From positions 95,272,929 to 95,336,928 of the forward strand of contig CM066314.1 in NCBI GenBank assembly GCA_033807775.1: DNA of 64,000 nt. The letters are read 5' to 3'. The notes under the pieces are model-generated. The model searched no databases. It saw only the letters and a program-made list of their open reading frames with translations, and was not told the DNA's origin. The position numbers and the translations under genes are program-made. Below, piece after piece: positions 23,766 through 34,535 of this stretch. Each line of letters begins with the position of its first letter. The first letter of the stretch is position 1. Origin of the DNA: Saussurea involucrata (Eukaryota; Streptophyta; Magnoliopsida; Asterales; Asteraceae).

Positions 23766-25000
23766 AAATCCTCAGTAAGTATAGTTTTATCTTCTGTAAA
23801 TAATAAGTAAATACATTGCTTAAATTATTGTCTTGAAAGATTCTACTTCTATATGTAAATTCTTAAAATCTTCAATAGTTCTTGAAACTACAGAACTTCT
23901 GTAAGGTCTGCTCAGAACCTCTGACAACCTTCACAGAACCTCTGATAGACTTGACCTATGTACTATGCAAAACTTATCATATTCTGATCCAAGCATAGAT
24001 CAAGGGGGAGCAAAAGGAAAATTCTTGATCTACAGAAGTGATCAGATCAAGGGGGAGCAAAAGGAAATTACTTGATCTACAGAAGTGATTAGATCAAGGG
24101 GGAGCAGAAGGGAACCCTGAAATGATCTAAAGAGATAAAACTTTCAAGGGAAAGCCAAAGAAAAATGTCGATGACTCCATATCGACAGAAGTCAGATATC
24201 ACTGCCGAGAAAAGAAGAACCAAAAGGTATGTCTCTCGCACAAAAGGTTTTTGGAAAAAAAATTTCTAGGACAAGAATTGTCAAATATGTCTAATATACT
24301 GTGAATAACATTTCAAAAATCAAAAGCTCAAAAAGTTTCACAAGATTCGAATTAGGAGAAATTTAAGGTCATAGAGCTTCTGCTGAGCTCAACAGAGCTT
24401 CTGCAGGAAATATGCTCTGTGATCACAAATTAACCTTCTGTCGATCTTTTGGAATGTTATCTCGAAAACCGAAAACGCAGACCATGACCTTCTCGAATAA
24501 ACCGTTTTTTTTAAACAGTTTTCTCGGACACAAACTTTCAAATATGTCCGAAAAACATCTCTTAAACCAAATCAAAAATTGGATGATCAAAAATACTAAT
24601 AAAATTTTTGTTATGAGATTTTTTCTCTCATAGAGCTTCTGCTGGCCCTCACAGAACTTCTGCAAGTTCCAACAGAGCCACAAAACCTCTGCGAAGCAAA
24701 TTTCTTCACAAAAATCCGATTTTATCCTCTCCAATGCCTTTACAAATGTTTTGGTTAAAGAAGAACCTCACAGAAGTCATGATAACAATGAGATATATGA
24801 AAAAGGGATAAACATCAAAGATTTTCAAGATCACAGAGCCTCTGTAAACTACAGAAGCTCTGCCAATCTGATTACTTGGGCATCTCTGTAGTAATAACGG
24901 TTACTTTTACTGCGAGTGAAACTCATATGGCTAAAATCAACCTCACGCGCCTAGCATTAATGGGCCGCGGACGACGTCCTGTCATATTCTGACAAGGCCT
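23766..25000 (+). other. Spacer between pol and env-like ORF, element 2
   Basis: 1.2 kb without a credible gene. It holds the 47-base tandem repeat at 23997 and more than ten CAGAG...CTCTG palindrome-like words (for example 24375-24405, 24633-24665, 24832-24865). A related spacer is present at 41123-41485. Confidence 0.6.
23997..24117 (+). repeat. 47-base tandem repeat carrying PPT-like motifs
   Basis: Units start at 23997, 24044 and 24091, the last one partial. Each contains AAGGGGGAGC (24002, 24049, 24096), the core of the element's own PPT. Confidence 0.92.
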
Positions 25001-25148
25001 ACGTGTCCCATTTTCATTGGGCGTACATGGAACGTTTTTATTTGGAAAGTTGAACCCGCCGCTCAAACTCGAGTGCGGATTCCAAACTTTAATCCATTGC
25101 CATATATTTTACTCTTTCGAATTCTACCGTTTTACCATCCTATAAAAA
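25001..25148 (+). promoter_or_regulatory. Promoter-like block upstream of env-like ORF (element 2)
   Basis: ACGTGTC at 25001-25007, ATTGG (reverse CCAAT) at 25016-25020 and TATAAAAA at 25141-25148 lead to the ATG at 25225, 77 bases on. The same set occurs before the related ORF at 41745. It resembles LTR promoters in this window. Activity is inferred. Confidence 0.5.
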
Positions 25149-25224
25149 CAAAGCTTACCCTCACATAAAACCTTTTACAAACTCTCATCTTCTTCTCCGG
25201 CGAAACCCTGCAAAACACTTGCAA

Positions 25225-28200
25225 ATGGCTTCATCTTCTCGAGCTACATCCTCTGAACTCTCTCCGGCGAACTCAACGGAAAACTCCCCTGCTCATTCAG
25301 AACATTTTGAAAACCCCAGCCTTGCAAGAGATATTGAACAACAAGATTCCGGGGACTCCGCAGACTTTGCCCCGACGACACACTTGCAAAACTTCATAGC
25401 TAAGGATCATTTCGAAGCCACTCTTCCTATCAAATCCAACAACTGCTATTTGGTCCCCTCACCCACTTCTTTCGGCGAAGCCCATGCCATACTTCTGAAC
25501 ATCATGGAAAACCATGTCCTCTTCCCTCTACTATCAAGAACCCCTAACAAAATTCCAGTCCGTTATTTGAACCAATTTTGGCAAAGCTGCCGATTTGATA
25601 AAGACGATTCTCTTATCAAAGGGTACATTTCAAGACCTGATAAATCTGAGCATCTTGAAATCAAGTTCAACAGAACAATGTTCTCACTTGAATTCAACCT
25701 ACCAACAAGGGGTCTTCTGGGATTGAAAAGTTATGCAGAGCAACCAACAGACGAAGAGCTCTGTCGATTCGTGGAAATGCTTGGGTACAACACCCAACTA
25801 CGGAAGATAAATGACTTCCGCAGAGGCCGATTGCCACCTCTGTGGAACACTTTGTTCTCTATTCTTAACAGATGCCTGACAGGAAAGATAGGGAGTATTG
25901 ACCAGAGCTCACATCAAATCTTGAGCATCATGTATGGGGTTTACTATGATCTTCCACTAGATTATGCGACCATAATGATGCAAGAGATCATAAACACCAT
26001 CGACAGAAAGAACAACTCGAAAAGGGTCAAAGAGAACGATCCCAACTTTCTACCACCTCTGCAATTCCAAATAATATTGGGAGTACTGTTCGAACCTCTG
26101 CTGCTAATCCAAAATTGGCCAATGGAAGGGCCAACTCCCAAACAGTTCCCGATGAACAAAAATACCCCCACTGATCATGCTGATGGCTACTCACACTGCA
26201 GACCTCTGTCAAAGAAACTTCTGCGCTACGCATCGAACATATCCCTTAAGAAAGAGTATATACGCGATCATAGAACTCCAAAACCGAGTCCTATGACACC
26301 CCCGCGTTTAGGTGTCCCCCTAGGAACAATGATTGCAAAACCTCTTTCCACTCAAGCAGAAAAGGATCAAAAGTTAGCAAAACACATGGCTATTCAACTC
26401 AGCTTCATAGCCAAACGCGCAGAAATAATGGGAAAGAAATCTTCAGCAAAGATCTCTGCTTCTACTCCAAAAGCTAAGAAGAGAAAAACTGCAGAAGGCA
26501 CATCAACTAGCACTGCAGAAGATAGACCTTCACCTCCCCATGCCACAGAGATTGGCTCCTCTGCTCCTCCCCTTTTCACAAAACAGAAAAAGAAAAGATC
26601 CAAATCAACAGAGGAAGGGGCACCAAAACCAAAAAGGAGGAAAACCAAAAAGAAGCATGGTAAATCACTTAAAAAATTGGTTACCATTGCAGAAGAGGCA
26701 ATCATAGAGGGTGAAACTGCAGAAGAAGAAGATGCAGAAATAGGAATGACAGAAGAAGGATATCAATCACCCTATCAATCTCCAGATAGATTTGCTCACC
26801 AGGGAGACCTGAATGATTTCCAACAGAACCCCGAAATTGCAAACACCCTTAATACAGCAGGGTGGACGGCACAACCTCTCGACCACCACTCTCCAGAAGA
26901 ACAAGATTTCTTCATTTCTGGCATTGACACACATCTACAAGAAGATGACACAACACCCAGAAATCAACCAGCCGAAACCCCTGTGATTTTACAAAACCCT
27001 TTCATTCAAGGATTGGACGTCCACAGAAGAAGTCCAAACCAAGCTTCAGAAGAAACAGAACAAACCAAAGCTGAGTGGAATACAACTGAAGTTACAGAGG
27101 CAACGGTTGTAGAAGAAACCACAGAAACAGGGATAGAAATCTCAGAGGTAGATTCAGATGAAGAAGAGGCTATCTGGATACGAAAAGGTCTCTATCATCC
27201 TCATGTCATGAGATTATACGGATCTCATCACATGTATGACTCCTTGCGCACAGAGCAAGGAACTTCCACAGAACCAGAAGAAGAAACAAGAAAAGATGCC
27301 GAAGTTGAAGAAGGCACACAACCAAACCCAACTCCCAGTGCAACCCACATTTCTAACTCCGCAGGTCTAGCTGCAGAAGGAGTTATTGAAAAAGAGCAGC
27401 ACAGCTCGATCCTAACCCAACCCATCCAGCCAGAGATTACTCTTTCAACCTCTGTGCCCACAGAAACCGGGGAATCCATTCCTAGGGAGTCTCCTCAAAG
27501 AGACTCACCTAATGTTCGTGATCAATCGCCCCAGATCATACAAGAACACCCTACAGAGGAATTCGTTTCCTCTGTCACGCACACATTAAGGCCAAACCTT
27601 CTTTCAGAGAGAAGTAGTAAGCACAGAGACGAAGAGACTCTAGACAAGTCTCCTAGTCAACAGAAGGACATTCCAATACCCACCTCTGGAGTGGATTTGG
27701 ACTCTGTTCTTCACAGAACTTCTGTAGAGAACGAAACTCAGGTTTCCTCTCGAGGATCAGAAGAAAATCCTTCCACCCCCATCGTACAAACAAGGGTGAA
27801 CGAAGGTGTCCCAGGAACAGGGACTCACTCTGGAGACGAATGTGTTCCTCCAGAGGTTACACAAGGAACACAAGTATCAAGGGATGAGTTCCAAACCCTT
27901 GTCACCTCTGTGAACCAAACAATGAAAGAGTTGCAAAGCTCTTTCAAATCTTTTGCAGAGACAACATCTACAGCTCTCTTGAATCTGAACACCAAAATGG
28001 ACGATCTGTCTACAGAGGTGAAAACCGCCATCTCAGAGATGAAGTCTTCTGCAACAACCACTGCCAAAAAAACAGCCACTTCTGCCGCAACAACAACTCC
28101 TTCGATTGAGAACTCAATCAACAAATTCCTTGATCAATTGAACAAACAGACTCCAGTGTCAACGGGCATCACTCCTGCAGATCTACAGAAGGCCCTACAA

Positions 28201-30264
28201 AAAGTTCAAGAAGAAGCCATGCGAAATACCATGCTGATGCAACCCAAAGACTACATGACAAGAGCACAGCTGACAGAGCTTGGGCAGAACGTGATTAATC
28301 AAGTGACAGAAGTCATCCTTTCCTTCACCACTGCCAATGCTAACTTCGTCAAAGATTTCAGAGAAAGTGTAGGAAGGATGAGATTCAAAACAGAGGCAGA
28401 GCTAGCAACTCTTCTTGGCCTCTGTGATGATGTCTGCGCGAAACTGATCGCTGCTGGAGCCACAATGCCAAAGAAACCCGATGCTTCCTGCAGAGCAGAG
28501 GGTACATCAGACAAGGGTCAGGATGACTCTGATGATGATGACCATCCTGGTCCATCAGATCATCCTGAAGGGGAGAAAACTACAGAGAAAACTGCAAGCA
28601 GAGGACTTACAGGTCCACCAATAGCCGCAGAACCTCTGAGTCAAGCACCTCCAGAACAAACCCAACAACAAACTCAAAGAACCACAGAGAATACACCCAT
28701 CTCTGTGGATTCAACCTCTAAAGAACCCAACACTACAGAAGCAGATAAGCAAACCTCAGAGGCAACAACCGCCCCTGAGGTAATCATTTTGGAAGAAACA
28801 GATGAACCAACCACAGAGAAAACACCCACCTCTGTGGAAACACCCCAAACCATACCCAGAAGAAAGTCGATTGCCACCAAACCAAAAAGAGCAACGACCT
28901 CTGCTTCTGACATTCTGAAAAGGATGCACACAACAATGAATGATCGTATGGTGAAGAGAGAAGAAGAAAGGCACAGGTTCACTTTAGCTTTCAGAATGGC
29001 AAGAAGATTCAATGACAACACTTCATCAACAGAAACTGAGCTCACAGAAGAAGTCACCAAACAACCTCCAACAGAGGTTACAGAGCAAGTCAAGCCAACA
29101 GAACCATCGCCACAAAAGTCCTCTAAGTCACAATCGTCAAAATCCACAGAGGCAACCTCCATCAAACCTACAGAAGTGCAAACCTCAAATCCCACAGAAG
29201 CAACAGGTTCTGCCACGACAACAAAAGATAAAGGCAAAGGGATACTGACAGAAGAGCCTAAGAAGAAGAAAACATTGTCAAAGCCAACAGAGAAACTGAT
29301 GAAGAGTGCGTTTGACGCCTTTCAAACCCCAAAACCCGAAGAAGTTGACTGGGCACATGGATTGAAGCCTCTGTCAGAAACTCCTTTAACTGGTAGAGCT
29401 GCAGAAGTTGTTCAACAGATGGAGAGTCTCAGAAGACAAATTCCACGACCTGGTCCAACACATGAAGAAATGGAAGAAGTGGTATACAAATACCTCTACA
29501 AACAATCCTTTCAGACAAACTATCCAATAGATCATGTGACAGATCCAAGGATCAGAGAATAATTTGAAAACATCTTCACAAGAACAAAGACAAGAGCCAA
29601 AGCAGATGTCTTCTCAATTCACAAAATCAAAAAGGTGATCTTCTGCAGATTCTCCTTCACAAGAACCTATCCAAGGGTCAGGTACAATCTTTACAAAGTC
29701 AGAAGAGAGAACAATTCAGAATCTACCTTCGCCGATGCTGACTTAAGAAACATCAATCCATACGATCTACCTGACCTTCTGCAATGGACAAAGGACAACT
29801 ACAACACAGAGGCAAACACCAGAGCCTATCAAGTATTGAGAAAAGCGATGAGGGAAAAGCTTCTGCTATACAACATGATAGATTTTCAGCTGGGAAAAGA
29901 TCTTGGTCTCAAACATCTAGATCTACGACCACCAGAAGATCGCTGCCCACCAGACGCTGTGCCCAACTCAATCATCAGAGAACCAAGATTTGGGTTAGTA
30001 TTTCAAAACCCACAACACCAGGTTAAACTTTTTGTACTCATGGATTGTCAGAAGTACGCAACCAGTACTCTGCGCAAATTCAGAGCAAGCCTTGTAAAAT
30101 ACAGAGGTACAGAGAAAATGGATAGAGATGATGCAGATACTTTCATCAGAGAAATAGACTCAACAATCCGCCTAAGAGAACTCTGCATCAGATTCTACAA
30201 AGAGATCAGAAAAGTCGGCAGAGACAACAGAAGCTACAACGATTTCAATGATGCCAAAATCTGA
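25225..30264 (+). pseudogene. env-like (additional) ORF of element 2, one internal stop
   Basis: This frame of 1679 coding positions is broken only by TAA at 29560-29562 (codon 1446). I start it at ATG 25225 (MASSSRATSSEL). The N-terminal globular region covers about residues 40-330 (RYLNQFWQSC, IMYGVYYDLPLDYATIMM). Basic nuclear-localisation-like clusters lie at about 416 (PKAKKRK) and 455-480. A long acidic Thr/Glu-rich region is followed by a probable coiled coil at about 889-945, another disordered stretch, and a C-terminal domain after the stop (FTRTYPRVRYNLYKVRR, DLPDLLQWTKDNY). I see no signal peptide or membrane span. The stop may be a C-to-T change or could separate two products. Its function is unknown; a nuclear or RNA-linked role is inference. 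Confidence 0.8.
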
Positions 30265-30433
30265 TTCTCAGACCTCCAATCTCTGCAAACAAAGTTTTAT
30301 CTTTCATTGTACTCAAATGTAAAATGCCTCTGGCATATTTCTAAATGAAAGAAATTTCGAGGTATTGTTTAACCTCTGTCTTATCCAACTTAGCCTAACT
30401 AAACTCAAAGTCAAATTTTTATTTTTCACTACT
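30265..30433 (+). other. 3' spacer of element 2
   Basis: AT-rich sequence before the PPT; no gene seen. Confidence 0.5.
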
Positions 30434-30444
30434 TAGGGGGAGAT
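30434..30444 (+). other. Polypurine tract, element 2
   Basis: TAGGGGGAGAT ends one base before the LTR start TGTTAG. Confidence 0.92.
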
Positions 30445-31270
30445 TGTTAGCTTCAATCTTCCTAATCATAGAAATACTTAGAAGTAGTGAAAAATAGGCT
30501 AAGTATAGAAAAGCCTCTCACAGAGGCTCTGCCACTTCTTCCAGAAGATCAAGTCCAGAAAGCCACAAAAGCTACAGAGGTAATCACAGAACCTCTGTAG
30601 TGCGCAAGAAGAAGATCAACTCGGAAACAAGTGGACTGCTCCACAGAAGGTCAGACCATAGAACCTCTGTAATGCTTACAGAGCCTCTGTGGTCTGCTAT
30701 GAAGACTTGGAAGATATTACTGGATACGTTCATCAACTTGCATGGAAAAGTACTGTCAAAACACGTGTCAAGCTCTGAGTGGACTCAATAGGGCATGGTA
30801 CAAAATAGACGTCTGCGCCATTTAATGCATTTACCAATAGTACATCTGCTCCATTAAATGCGCATGGCTCAAACAACTGTTCACACCATCCAGTTCACTA
30901 TTCATGCCGTAAAAGGAATAGTGACCTACTTCATAGTCTTCTAAGAGTAGTATAAAAGGAAGTCTCATGTTGATATCTTCCCAAGAACGAATACACAAGG
31001 AATCACTAATACTCTTAAGCTTTATTGTCAAACATCTGAGTGTTATATTCTCACACACACCAACAGTTCTTAATCTGTTCTTCGTGTTGTTATTATATAT
31101 TGAATAACAGTAACTGTTCAAGAAATCCTTTTCATTCTTTACTGTTTTCTTTATATATGTGCGTTCTAATATCTATCAAACATATCTGTTAGTTTAATAC
31201 GCTTCCGCATCAAACTCTAAACTCCACTAATAGATTGTTAATCTTGATTAAGTGAATCTGGGATCCAACA
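30445..31270 (+). repeat. 3' LTR of element 2
   Basis: 826 bases, nearly identical to 16200-17026. It is followed by the duplication ATAGA. Confidence 0.97.
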
Positions 31271-31275
31271 ATAGA

Positions 31276-31282
31276 CCTAACA
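31276..31282 (+). repeat. Solo LTR (B family), right piece
   Basis: CCTAACA completes the solo LTR begun at 15944, and GTTTA follows at 31283-31287. Element 2 inserted seven bases from its end. Confidence 0.88.
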
Positions 31283-33559
31283 GTTTATCAGCAGCAGCAT
31301 CAGAAACAATACCCTCCCCTTCAGAGTTATGGGGAAGGTCTTCAAGAGTTTTCTTCTCCCCCTCAGCATTATGGGGAAGGTCTTCAATCTTCTCCCCCTC
31401 TTCCATTTGATGGATGGGGGAGGAAATTGCAATTTCAGCAGCAGCAGTAGGCTTTGGGTCACCGTCTTCCAGGCCAGTGACCTGAACGCATATTTCAATC
31501 TTTGCTAATCTGTCTTCAAGGCCAGATATAGCAGGACTGATCTTTTGGAGATCATCTCGATCCACTTGAGTAAAATGCGATGGAGCGCATGTGGCAGCAT
31601 TCAGGCGTTCGAGAATCTGCTGTAGTAGGATGGTGGCGGTGCTGACATCTGTCTTCAGAGTCGATACTTCTCCCTGAAGGTTACCAACCGCTGTCTTCAG
31701 TGATGTGACTTCGCTGGATAGGGCTGAGAAGTTGAAGGAGAGAGTGTTGTTGGCAGTGGAGTTCTCAGCGAGAGTAGTAGCAAATTGACCAATGCTACCT
31801 TCCACCTTCTCTAGATCAGTACTAGAGGCTTTGTCTTTGACCTTGGTGGTCAGCTTCTTGAGTTCCTCTCCAGCGTTTGTAACCACTGAAGAGTTTGTAG
31901 ATAGAATGGTGGTGAGAGATTCCACCTTGTTGGACAGATCCGTGAGCGATGTGTTGATGTCGCCCAAGTTAGGACCTGTAACAGTTAATAACTTGTGAGT
32001 AAAGGAAAGCTCAGAAGTTTGGGGTTTTGAGAGAGGAGTGTTTAGGATGTTGTGTATAAGTGCGGGATGGTTAACGAATTCCTCATAGGTTCGATAACCT
32101 GAAAAAGTTTCCATATCACCTTCCAGAGTGCCTTGACGCTTGGAGGTATCCGCAGGTCCTTTATTCAGATCCAGCATCCGCTGTAGTTCTTCAGCGGACG
32201 AGTCACTCAGATGAATGACCTTCGTTGTAGATAATGGGGAATAGATGGAGTGACCAAAGAAGTTGTGGGAGGAGTGAGAGTTGAGAAGAGGTTTGGGATG
32301 CCAGATTCAGCGTTGGATCCGCTTGGAATGACTTCCGCAGTACTTAGAGGTACTGAGGGAGGTGGGTTCAGTTCCAAGTTTATAACCTCAGTGTTTAGAG
32401 ACGCTGAAGTTGGTATGGAAGGGGTGGCTTGATCAGCTATGGCAGAGCGTACCACGGAACTATCCAGCGGCTCTTGAGAAGAGTGAGCCGCGGAGTCTTC
32501 AACCTGAGAGGGTTGCTCCTTGGTTTTCTTGATCCTTTGAGAATCAAGTGAGGTAGTAGAGTGTTTCCTTTTCTTAGGAGTGGTTTTTGCAGCCTGGGTA
32601 ACAGCGGTTGGAATTTCCGCTGTAGTAGCTGCAGAAGTAGAAGAATTGGGATTGAGAAGAGATAAGAGAGTAGTAAGACGTACCTCGTTTGGCATGGGGC
32701 TGTAGTCGAGCACCTTAGGGCCAACCTGCGAGAGTTTCAGGTCACCCACTTTTGGGTATTTGTCCCCAAGTCCGTGTAAAAAGATGGCACTGACAAACTG
32801 AGGATATGGAACACATGTTGGTCTGTCAGCCATGTCCACCCTGAGCACCAGATCGTTGTAGATGATTGATGCCCAATCAATGTGAAGACCCTTCAGCAGT
32901 GCATATCCCATGGCCTGTTGGGGTTGGAATGCTTTGTCAGTTGAGTCAGTTTTTGCTGTTAGCCAGCTGATCAAGTGAGCGAAGATGAAGTTCATCTCGT
33001 TGGGCATTTTCGACTTCTTGATGGCGGTCAGCTTCTTCTCAGGGAGTTTGTCTCTCCCTGTGTCCCAAGCATAATTCATTGCATCAAAGAATGCAATCAG
33101 GGTTTTTCTATCAACAGGGTTTTTGGGGTTTGGCAGAGGGACAAAGCGGTTTTCTTTGGAACTACAAGGAAGGTTCAGGGCACGCTTGATAGTAGTAGGG
33201 GTGATCTTGGAAGTTTCATATTTGGTGTCACAGAGAATGACATCAATCATCTTCTTTGGGTCATTGGGTGAGGGTACCTAAGCTCTTCTGGCAGTATACC
33301 AGAACTGAGCTAGAAGATATCGATGAGCAGGGGGTGCAATGGTCAGAGTTGTCGATAGAGGACAGTTCTTGAAAAAGTTCACAGCGTCATCAAGATGTGT
33401 GACCTGTTTCTTTTCAGGGAAGTATAAGAGAGCATAGGGATTATTGCTTTGGAAGGTAACTTTCTTGAGTTCAAACTTAACCTGAGGAGCTTTTGTGAGT
33501 TCAGTAACCTCAGCAGCAGTGGTGGACTTAGTAGCAGGAGCATCAGTAGTAGATGCCAT
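31283..33559 (-). pseudogene. env-like ORF of element C, N-terminal and middle part
   Basis: It starts at ATG 33559 (MASTTDAPATKST). The N-terminal domain has RYLLAQFWYTARRA, then an in-frame TAG at 33278-33280, then ALLKGLHIDWASIIYNDLV, which aligns with the DYATIMM region of element 2. A basic stretch (TPKKRKHS, RIKKTKE) suggests a nuclear localisation signal. A frame change at about 32215-32230 leads to a 300-codon block (start at 32177) with heptad-like repeats (SLKTAVGNLQGEVSTLKTDV) and acidic repeats (EDLPHN twice). The nested solo LTR interrupts it at 31283; the rest is at 15943-14178. No membrane span is seen. Function unknown. Confidence 0.75.
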
Positions 33560-34535
33560 TTCTGTTTAACACATATAAACATGAAGAAGATGAACAAAAA
33601 TGTCTTAATATGGAAAGATCTTCCAAAATAAGATGCTTTTAAGGTTTTGCACATTCCATTCAGACAGAAAATAGCTTAATGGAGATTAGGGTTTTTCTAG
33701 TTTTGAGAAAGAAATACAAAACATAGTGAATGTCTTATTTTCCATTTTCCCTTTTAAAGAAGAGATTCTGGAAAAACATATGAAGATACAAGTTTAAGAT
33801 TTTTGATTTAAACTTGAAAAACAATCTGAGAACAGATTGTGTTCATAAAATCACGAAAAGAAATGATTTCATTTTAAAAGGTTCGTTTGTTTGATCTGTT
33901 AAAAACAAGAATAAGATAAAAAACAAGTTGATAAAAGGTAAATAATAAGAATATTAACCTGGATTGTTGAAGACGAAGATGAACAATTTCTGGAAATGAA
34001 GAGTTCAAAATGCAACAGTGATGTTCTTGCTTTTTAGTGTAGATATTCGCGTAAAGGAAAAAATATAAACGCAAATTGTTTATATAGTGAGAGTAGAGAG
34101 AGAAAAACTGTGAGCGGGAAAGTTTTTCATGATGACACGGACACGTCCCTTGAATTTGATTGGACAAGGAAGTCGAAACGGGCGAACGTGTCAGAGAAAA
34201 CGTGCCATGACTTATCTGTTGTAATGACGTCACAAACGTCCTTTCATATTTTAGGATGTCTCTGAGGTTTTTGAAAGCTCAGGGACAATTTTTGAAAACA
34301 TAAAGCACTGAATAGGAGTATCAGTGAGATTTAGAAATTTCAAAAGTACCACTGAAAGGAAGAGATATTCAGCGATGCAATTTGTTTTGAAATCTTGCAT
34401 TCATAGGCGAACGTCAGCGAGTAAGAGAGAACATACCTTGATATCAGCGAATCAATTTTGTTCAGAGGGTAGGTGATAAGTATTGGTTATATAAGTTCAT
34501 TGTTATCACTGATCAAATGTGAACCGCTGAAGATT
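33560..34535 (-). other. Spacer between pol and env-like ORF, element C
   Basis: AT-rich, with no credible gene. It includes the promoter-like block at 34077-34163 and several TCAGCG/CGCTGA words at 34370-34535. The leader from TATA to ATG would be about 520 bases. Confidence 0.55.
34077..34163 (-). promoter_or_regulatory. Promoter-like block upstream of env-like ORF (element C)
   Basis: On the minus strand CCAATC (34163-34158), ACGTGTCC (34146-34139) and CTATATAAA (about 34086-34078) occur in order before the ATG at 33559. The composition is the same as in elements 1 and 2, though the leader is longer. Activity is inferred. Confidence 0.42.

Larger units (their letters stand above)
16200..31270 (+). 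mobile_element. Element 2: complete, young Sirevirus-type Ty1/copia retrotransposon
   Basis: This is a 15,071-base element with LTRs at 16200-17026 and 30445-31270, primer site, gag, pol, spacer, env-like ORF and PPT. The target duplication ATAGA (16195-16199, 31271-31275) is perfect. By eye the LTRs differ by four substitutions and one single-base indel, about 0.5 percent. With commonly used plant rates that is of the order of a few hundred thousand years (inference). Gag and pol have no stops and keep their catalytic residues. The only lesion I find is one TAA in the env-like ORF. It sits inside a solo LTR that sits inside element C. Confidence 0.97.

Noticed and set aside
28674..29237. 187-codon minus-strand frame, Val/Ser-rich
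   Set aside because: Shadow of the Thr/Glu-rich coding strand of element 2.
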